From MGIIb-Q1 sp964342465 (GTDB lineage: Archaea; Thermoplasmatota; Poseidoniia; Poseidoniales; Thalassarchaeaceae), in assembly GCA_964342465.1 (NCBI GenBank), contig CAYFFQ010000001.1, forward strand, positions 1 through 64,000: a DNA stretch of 64,000 nucleotides, in the 5' to 3' direction. Under the pieces are notes generated by a model. That model saw only the letters and a list, made by a program, of their open reading frames with translations. It was not told the DNA's origin and did not search any database. Position numbers and translations under genes: made by a program. This document shows, one piece after another, positions 59,148 through 64,000 of this stretch; positions within the stretch are counted from its first letter, which is position 1, and each line of letters opens with the position of its first letter.

Positions 59148-60320
59148 TCACCATTCAGCGTGTGACCCATCGGCGTGGTGCCAGAGGGTTGGGGGGTGAG
59201 GATTCCATGCGTCTTTATGGTCTGCAATTTTCTCATCTTGGACTTCGATGCCGAGACCTGCCTTGCTCGGAACATCTACCATGCCATCCTCTATTTTGAA
59301 TGGCGTTTTGAGGAGGTTGAACGCCCAAGTCGCGGCGCCGCCCGGTGTTCCACCGCCAGCAGCCCCGCCAAGTGATTGGAATTCCTGAAAGGCGTGGGCG
59401 GGGCTTGCGGCTGCGACTTGGAGCGAGGCTGCAAACTGAACTGGACCGTAGGGGCAGTGAGGTGCCAATGCGACTTGAGCGGTGGAACACATCGCTCCGA
59501 TTTCCACCCCTGCCGTGATTCCGCCGACGAGTGAAAGGTCGGGTTGTAGGATGGCTACAGCCGGACTTGGGAAGAGGTGGTCGGCGAAGTGGCGACGGGT
59601 GAGGAGTCGCTCGCCGGTGGCGAGCGGGACTCTCTGTTGGAGATGTAGTTCTCTGAGGTCTCTGAGATGGTTGGAACTGCCGTCCGGGAGACACGGCTCT
59701 TCAACGAATGTAAGGTCATATTCAGATATTATCGGCAGCAGCCGTCTGCTGGCCGCCGGCGTCAATCTTCCATGCAGGTCGACAGCCATCTCTGCATCAC
59801 CGATAGCCTCACGCACCGCCGCCACCGTCTCGACGATTCCGTTCAGGGCCGAGTCACTCGGCACCGCTGTGGTCGGCCCTGCTGGGCTGACTTTCACCAT
59901 CTGCAAGCCCTCAGCAAGAGCACTTGTAGCAGAGCCGGCGAACTCTTCGGGATTTCTGCCCCATAGATTCCGATATACCTTGACTGCATCTCTGACCGGG
60001 CCACCGAGGAGTTGGTGGACTGGCGCGCCTATCTCCTTTCCATGTAGGTCCCATAGAGACATTTCCAGCGCACTCACGGCGGTGTTGAGGATGGGCCCAT
60101 CTCTCCAGAACCTCCCCTTGTGCAACTCCTCGACTCTTCTTCGGATGGAGCGAATCTCTGAACCCTTCACCCTCGCACAGACCGCTTGGATAGCCGCTTC
60201 GACCTCTTCATGCAGGTCACCGATGGCCTCACCCCATCCAACCTCGCCATCATCACTCTCGAGGCGAAGGAGAATCCACCTCGGCGGGCAACGGACGAGG
60301 TCGGCATGGCGAATTTTCAT
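59148..60320 (-). CDS. dgoD: Enolase-superfamily sugar-acid dehydratase, galactonate-dehydratase-like
   Basis: 390 residues. Mandelate-racemase-group fold: N-terminal cap (RWILLRLESDDGEVGWGE), then the barrel with metal ligands Asp in MAVDLHGRL (the D-x-H pair known from D-galactonate dehydratase), Glu in FVEEPC and Glu in TGERLL, and the catalytic His in LAPHCPYGPV near 305. It dehydrates a sugar acid (D-galactonate or relative) to a 2-keto-3-deoxy acid. It ends the kdgK-eda-dgoD operon, 40 bp after eda, and the pathway order matches. A Gly-rich insert (GGAAGGGTPGGAA, near 333) is unusual. Start ATG 60320 is preferred to the one 4 codons upstream. Confidence 0.88.
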   Translation of the reverse strand: MKIRHADLVRCPPRWILLRLESDDGEVGWGEAIGDLHEEVEAAIQAVCARVKGSEIRSIRRRVEELHKGRFWRDGPILNTAVSALEMSLWDLHGKEIGAPVHQLLGGPVRDAVKVYRNLWGRNPEEFAGSATSALAEGLQMVKVSPAGPTTAVPSDSALNGIVETVAAVREAIGDAEMAVDLHGRLTPAASRRLLPIISEYDLTFVEEPCLPDGSSNHLRDLRELHLQQRVPLATGERLLTRRHFADHLFPSPAVAILQPDLSLVGGITAGVEIGAMCSTAQVALAPHCPYGPVQFAASLQVAAASPAHAFQEFQSLGGAAGGGTPGGAATWAFNLLKTPFKIEDGMVDVPSKAGLGIEVQDEKIADHKDAWNPHPPTLWHHADGSHAEW

Positions 60321-60360
60321 CTCGTCACCCACCCCGTGGTCCGATGTCTGTCCACCACTC

Positions 60361-61029
60361 TCACTTCAAGACACCTCTCCTCTCTCTCATTCGGCAGGTC
60401 AAGTGGGCAGCAGACTCGGCTGTGAGGTTGGCGCCCAAGCCGACGGCGGTAGCACCTGAGTCCAGCCATAACTCAACATCATCAGGTGAAATTCCACCAG
60501 TCGGCAACATGTTTGTCATTCTAAGTGGTTGGGGGAGGTTTGAGACCATGGCAGGAGACCAATTAGTTGAAGCGGGATAGAGTTTGATAATCAACGCACC
60601 CTTCAAATGAGCCTTCCACAACTCATCAGGTGTTCCTGCCCCCGGAATCGCGAGGATGCCTAAATCGCTCCCGATTTGGATGAAATTCGGGGGGCAGACC
60701 GGAGAGAGAGCGAATTCCGCACCCCATTTTGCAACTTCCACAAGTGCGGTTTCAGGGTGCATCACGGTTCCAACGCCGAGCATCACTTGCTCACCCAACT
60801 CATTTCGCAGGGTCTGAAAGACTCGTGCAGCCTCTGCAGAATCAAGCGTCACTTCCATCACCATGACCCCGACCTCAGCGAGCCTCAACCCCCTCTCAAT
60901 CAGAGCATCGGGGTCGTCTCCACGAAGAATGGCTATGAAGCCAGCACGATGAATGCGTTCTAGACAAGACTCTAGCGAAATACCACCACCCTCCCTCAGA
61001 TTCGTAACTCTCCCGATTGCGTCTCCCAA
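60361..61029 (-). CDS. eda: 2-keto-3-deoxy-6-phosphogluconate/galactonate aldolase
   Basis: 222 residues. Class I aldolase of the KDPG type. The Schiff-base Lys is in LIIKLYPAS near residue 143, with the AGFIAILRGDDPD start, MEVTLDS, GVGTVMHPE and SPVCPPNF (KDPG family SPG-like site), and LPTGGISPDD near 165. It splits KDPG or KDPGal into pyruvate and glyceraldehyde-3-phosphate. It overlaps the end of the kinase gene by 34 bp, so translation is probably coupled. The phosphorylated route with this bacterial-type aldolase is unusual for archaea. Confidence 0.92.
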   Translation of the reverse strand: MGDAIGRVTNLREGGGISLESCLERIHRAGFIAILRGDDPDALIERGLRLAEVGVMVMEVTLDSAEAARVFQTLRNELGEQVMLGVGTVMHPETALVEVAKWGAEFALSPVCPPNFIQIGSDLGILAIPGAGTPDELWKAHLKGALIIKLYPASTNWSPAMVSNLPQPLRMTNMLPTGGISPDDVELWLDSGATAVGLGANLTAESAAHLTCRMRERRGVLK

Positions 61030-61949
61030 TAGGCGAGGTCCTCTCTTGTCACCTCACCTAGGTCACCGAAAGTAGCCTGTGTCAGTGCCGCGAACAAGTC
61101 TCCCCTGTGGCAACAATCAGCAAGCGACAACCCATCAATCATTCCATTCATCAGGCCAGCCAGCCACGCATCTCCTCCCCCGAGATGGTCGTTCGGGTTG
61201 TGGGTGACCGCTCTGTCACGAGTGTGTGAAACACCGTTTGCGTGGGCCAGTGCGCTCCACCTTTTCACTCCGTCCACTCCACTCTCTTTCCATGTGCAGC
61301 CGAGGTAGGGGAGATTCCACCTCTTTCGCATCTCACCAAGATGCTCAGGACTCTCTCCGCCTGTCAGAGTGGACAAGACCTCTGGAGAAATAATCAGCAG
61401 GTGTACCTGTCTTAGTTTCGGAGTCAGAATATCCCACAATTGTTGGAATGGCGCTAAAGCAGGTCTGTGGTTGACATCCAAGGCGACAAGGATACCATCC
61501 AATTCAGCGAAAGTGAGGGCTTGGGACCAATTGGTGCGAGCGCCCTCACTAAGAAGAGGTGTTATTCCACTGAGGACCAGCCAACGCGCCCCTGAGAGAG
61601 TTCCGCGCCATTCTATGTCTCCAGTCTCGAGGTTGGCAAAAGCGGAATTTGCCCTGTTGTATTCTACAGAATTTGCTTCCTGGTCTACGCGGTAAGTGCC
61701 GACATTGTGTTGTGAATCCACCAACTGACATGTCACTCCTCGCGCTTCTGCGGGCTGAATAATCTGACTCGATTCTTCGTTGCGAGGGAGGGCGCTGACC
61801 CATCGTGTCGTTGTTCCGAGTTGCGCGAGGCCGCAGGCGAGGTTGTACTCCGCCCCACCGGGGGTGGTGACCATCTTGCCGCCGTTGGTGAGAGAGTGCC
61901 TCAGCATCGCCTCACCAAAACAGACAACAGTTGCTCGACGGTCTGTCAC
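60996..61949 (-). CDS. kdgK: 2-keto-3-deoxy sugar-acid kinase (PfkB family)
   Basis: 317 residues from GTG 61949. PfkB/ribokinase fold: CFGEAMLRHSL start, GGAEYNLACGLAQLG near residue 32 (first PfkB signature), KDG-type VALDVNHRPALA near 155 and the catalytic loop NPNDHLGGGDAWLAGL near 250, where the usual GAGD is GGGD. It phosphorylates 2-keto-3-deoxy-gluconate or galactonate. It is first in the operon with eda and dgoD-like genes, and together they convert a sugar acid to pyruvate and triose phosphate. A TATA-like GCATAATC (61978-61985, minus) precedes it. Confidence 0.88.
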   Translation of the reverse strand: MTDRRATVVCFGEAMLRHSLTNGGKMVTTPGGAEYNLACGLAQLGTTTRWVSALPRNEESSQIIQPAEARGVTCQLVDSQHNVGTYRVDQEANSVEYNRANSAFANLETGDIEWRGTLSGARWLVLSGITPLLSEGARTNWSQALTFAELDGILVALDVNHRPALAPFQQLWDILTPKLRQVHLLIISPEVLSTLTGGESPEHLGEMRKRWNLPYLGCTWKESGVDGVKRWSALAHANGVSHTRDRAVTHNPNDHLGGGDAWLAGLMNGMIDGLSLADCCHRGDLFAALTQATFGDLGEVTREDLAYWETQSGELRI

Positions 61950-61999
61950 AGACGGGCGAAAAGGTCGAAGCGTCTAACGATTATGCCGCCACAACATCA

Positions 62000-62566
62000 A
62001 TGAACATCACCGCTTTCCATAAATTGATGGCGGAAGCCGAGGGTAAGGGAGCAGCCTCCCAATTCATCATACTCGGAGTAATCGTCATTCAATTAGCTAT
62101 CTCCTTTGAAATGTGGTGGATGATTTCAATCGGCATCATCATGTTCATAATAGGTGTGGGAAAACTCGCTGCCAGCAAGGAGCAGGGATTTCTAACAACC
62201 ACCGTTCAGGAGATAAATCCATATCTCCCCACCTCCAAAGGTGTTGATTTCCTCGAGACGGTGGTGGGATTTGCCGACAATCCAGACACCGCTCAGATGG
62301 CGGTTGGGGCTCAACCGGCCGGAACCCACCCGCGGATGGAGGGCATCTCTTCCGAGGAATTCGCATTTCTCGCTCAGTCATTCCTCGCTGAGGCCAATCA
62401 GGGATATTTTGTAAGGAATTCAAATGCGGGAGATTTCATGGGGGACGGTTACGACGAATTCGTCAACCACAAACATGAGAGGATTTTGCCCTTGGCGATG
62501 GCCGACCCCGTCGCCAATTGGCACAATCCGGTTGACGAGTGGCAGAATCCCACCCGATATTGGTGA
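62000..62566 (+). CDS. Small two-helix membrane protein
   Basis: 188 residues from ATG 62000 (MNITAFHKLMAEAEGKG). Two adjacent hydrophobic helices lie at about 20-38 and 42-60, then a soluble C-terminal region with an Asp/Asn/Trp-rich end (NPVDEWQNPTRYW). Not recognised. It is divergent from kdgK with a 50-bp gap, so it shares the promoter region but not necessarily function. The frame extending upstream to 61931 is inside kdgK and is rejected. Confidence 0.65.
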   Translation: MNITAFHKLMAEAEGKGAASQFIILGVIVIQLAISFEMWWMISIGIIMFIIGVGKLAASKEQGFLTTTVQEINPYLPTSKGVDFLETVVGFADNPDTAQMAVGAQPAGTHPRMEGISSEEFAFLAQSFLAEANQGYFVRNSNAGDFMGDGYDEFVNHKHERILPLAMADPVANWHNPVDEWQNPTRYW

Positions 62567-62615
62567 ACTTCACCCCAAGAATCCCCTATACAGCGTCCAC
62601 GAAGGGCGGCCTGTG

Positions 62616-62850
62616 CTCGCCTGCAACGGTTGTGCTGTCTAGCGTGAGAACCTTGTCATGACTCGCCTGCAACGGTTGTGCTGTCTAGCGTGAGAACCTC
62701 GTCATGACTCGCCTGCAACGGTTGTGCTTTCTAGCGTGNNNNNNNNNNNNNNNNNNNNNNNNNNNNNNNNNNNNNNNNNNNNNNNNNNNNNNNNNNNNNN
62801 NNNNNNNNNNNNNNNNNNNNNNNNNNNNNNNNNNNNNNGTCATGACTCGC
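62616..62850. repeat. 46-bp tandem repeat, at least 4 copies, interrupted by an assembly gap
   Basis: CTCGCCTGCAACGGTTGTGC recurs at 62616, 62662 and 62708, and the end of a further unit (GTCATGACTCGCC) appears after the gap. The array starts 50 bp after the 62000 gene. The remaining gap to panB (62851-63034) shows no gene. Confidence 0.95.
62739..62838. other. Assembly gap (100 N) inside the 46-bp repeat array
   Basis: Exactly 100 N bounded by copies of the 46-bp unit; the real length is unknown. Confidence 0.98.
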
Positions 62851-63034
62851 CCCGCCACCATTCGAGAAAATGGAGGGAGAAGGAATAGTTCGCTTCTCGT
62901 CGTTCAATTAGATTGTGTTCATAGAATTGCACCTCGCCATCACTAGGCGGGGCGGTTCACTGTCAGCATTGGGGGGAATTGACCATCCGGCGACTTGAAG
63001 CGTGATGTGAACATCGCCACCATCGGGGGAGCAG

Positions 63035-63850
63035 ATGTCAGTAGCAGGCAAGGCGAGAAAAATCACAACTCACACTCTTCAGGAGATGAAGGCTATGGGT
63101 GAGAAGATAACCATGCTGACCGCGTATGACTACTCACTGGCAAAACTCGTCGACGCCGGAGGTGTGGATGTCATTCTCGTCGGCGATTCGGCATCAAATG
63201 TGATGGCTGGAAATGACACTACTGTGCCGATGACCCTCGACCATATGATTTACCACGCAAGTTGCGTCGTGAAGGGGGTGGAACGAGCCCTCATCGTCGT
63301 TGATATGCCGTTCGGAACTTACCAAGGTAACTCGAAATGTGCCCTCGACAGCGCCATTCGCATCATGAAAGAGAGCGGTGGTCACGCGGTAAAATTGGAG
63401 GGCGGTGCAGAGATTGTGGATTCCATAGGGCGTATTCTGACCGCTGGAATACCGGTGATGGGCCATCTCGGACTCACTCCGCAATCCATCTACAAGTTCG
63501 GCACCTACACCGTGCGCGCCCGCGAAGAGGAAGAGGCGGAGAAACTGATCGCCGATGCGAAACTTCTCGAAGAATCGGGTTGCTTCGCTATCGTTCTAGA
63601 AAAGATTCCGGCAGCCTTGGGCAAGCAGGTGAGTGAAGCGATCAACATCCCTACCATCGGCATCGGCGCTGGACCGGATGTCGACGGTCAGGTTCTCGTC
63701 CTGCACGATATGCTCGGTATCACCATGGATTTCTCACCACGGTTTCTGCGCAGATATCTCGACCTCTCTAATCAGATTGAGGGCGCGGTAAATCAATATG
63801 TCGATGATGTGAGAAGTGGCGAATTTCCAAATGTCGATGAGCAGTATTGA
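63035..63850 (+). CDS. panB: 3-methyl-2-oxobutanoate hydroxymethyltransferase
   Basis: 271 residues. First step of pantothenate and coenzyme A synthesis: transfers a methylene group from 5,10-methylene-tetrahydrofolate (or the archaeal pterin) to alpha-ketoisovalerate. Motifs: LTAYDYSLAKLVDAGGVD, VGDSASNVMAGNDTT (metal Asp), DMPFGTYQ, KLEGGAE, MGHLGLTPQS near 145 and the catalytic Glu in IVLEKIPAAL near 183, then IGIGAGPDVDGQVLV. Length typical. ATG 63035 follows GGGGGAG at suitable distance. No other pan gene is in the window. Nothing is recognised in the remaining 63851-64000. Confidence 0.97.
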   Translation: MSVAGKARKITTHTLQEMKAMGEKITMLTAYDYSLAKLVDAGGVDVILVGDSASNVMAGNDTTVPMTLDHMIYHASCVVKGVERALIVVDMPFGTYQGNSKCALDSAIRIMKESGGHAVKLEGGAEIVDSIGRILTAGIPVMGHLGLTPQSIYKFGTYTVRAREEEEAEKLIADAKLLEESGCFAIVLEKIPAALGKQVSEAINIPTIGIGAGPDVDGQVLVLHDMLGITMDFSPRFLRRYLDLSNQIEGAVNQYVDDVRSGEFPNVDEQY

Positions 63851-64000
63851 CCCATTTTTCACACCCTCGGTTGACCTCGGGTGGCGCTGAGTTCACCCAC
63901 TCCAACCGACAAAGGCAGTGGGGGATGCTCGCCTCAGCGATTTACATTAGTCTCTTTCTTCCCCCTTCATCGTCGGTGAGTCGAGGCTGGGGTTCACTCA

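Noticed and set aside
1..64000. tRNA or rRNA genes
   Set aside because: No tRNA T-loop with matching arms and no rRNA-like stretch was found by reading; a tRNA scan would settle it.
1..64000. Insertion sequence, prophage or integrase
   Set aside because: No transposase, recombinase or phage gene is visible; repeats differ at each locus.

Overview
This window looks like part of an archaeal chromosome, most likely a marine planktonic euryarchaeon of the Poseidoniia type (Marine Group II). The evidence is a TATA-box-binding protein gene, archaeal TATA boxes about 26 bases upstream of several start codons (so probably leaderless mRNAs), a mevalonate kinase, a SepF-like division protein, a surface protein ending in a PGF-CTERM-like archaeosortase signal, and many large secreted or membrane-anchored proteins and peptidases. 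The lineage call is inference from gene content; no rRNA or tRNA gene is present to confirm it. Genes are densely packed on both strands. Three gaps of exactly 100 N occur (10389-10488, 31500-31599, 62739-62838).

Layout. 1-6.1 kb: a lipoprotein cut by the window edge, a small unknown gene, a membrane protein and a secreted lamin-tail/amidohydrolase protein. 6.1-15.4 kb: housekeeping genes (cysS, a short-chain dehydrogenase, msrA, an EtfD-like Fe-S oxidoreductase, mevalonate kinase, tbp). 15.8-23.1 kb: two tandem paralogous giant surface proteins with PKD-like domains. 23.2-33.2 kb: sepF, small transferases, a bcp peroxiredoxin, a possible polX-nth repair operon, a NifU-like scaffold and a glutamine amidotransferase. 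33.4-37.8 kb: a membrane pyrophosphatase, a lipoprotein, an alpha/beta hydrolase and a glutaredoxin. 38.2-62 kb: a sugar-metabolism region. 62-64 kb: a small membrane protein and panB.

The 38-62 kb region is the most interesting part. It holds a uronate-dehydrogenase-like SDR, a fusion of an FGGY sugar kinase with a mannitol-1-phosphate-dehydrogenase-like domain, a GH38 alpha-mannosidase carrying a long proline-rich and acidic N-terminus, an M14-like peptidase, a heptose/fucose-type GHMP kinase, a GH67-like putative alpha-glucuronidase translationally coupled to a plant-type glucuronokinase, a C-type-lectin surface protein, a sugar-1-phosphate nucleotidyltransferase, an UlaG-type lactonase, an M28 peptidase fused to a 12-helix transporter, and a kdgK-eda-dgoD operon. 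Together these read as a module for taking apart mannose- and uronate-containing glycans and glycoproteins and feeding the sugars into 2-keto-3-deoxy sugar-acid catabolism. The joint role is inference.

A second unusual property is the number of intergenic tandem repeats: about fifteen arrays with units of 11 to 72 bp. Many begin at or within the stop codon of a gene and copy its last codons (tbp, cysS, the 1804 gene, the GH67-like gene, the NifU-like gene), and one copies the start of a gene (35838). All three assembly gaps fall inside such arrays.
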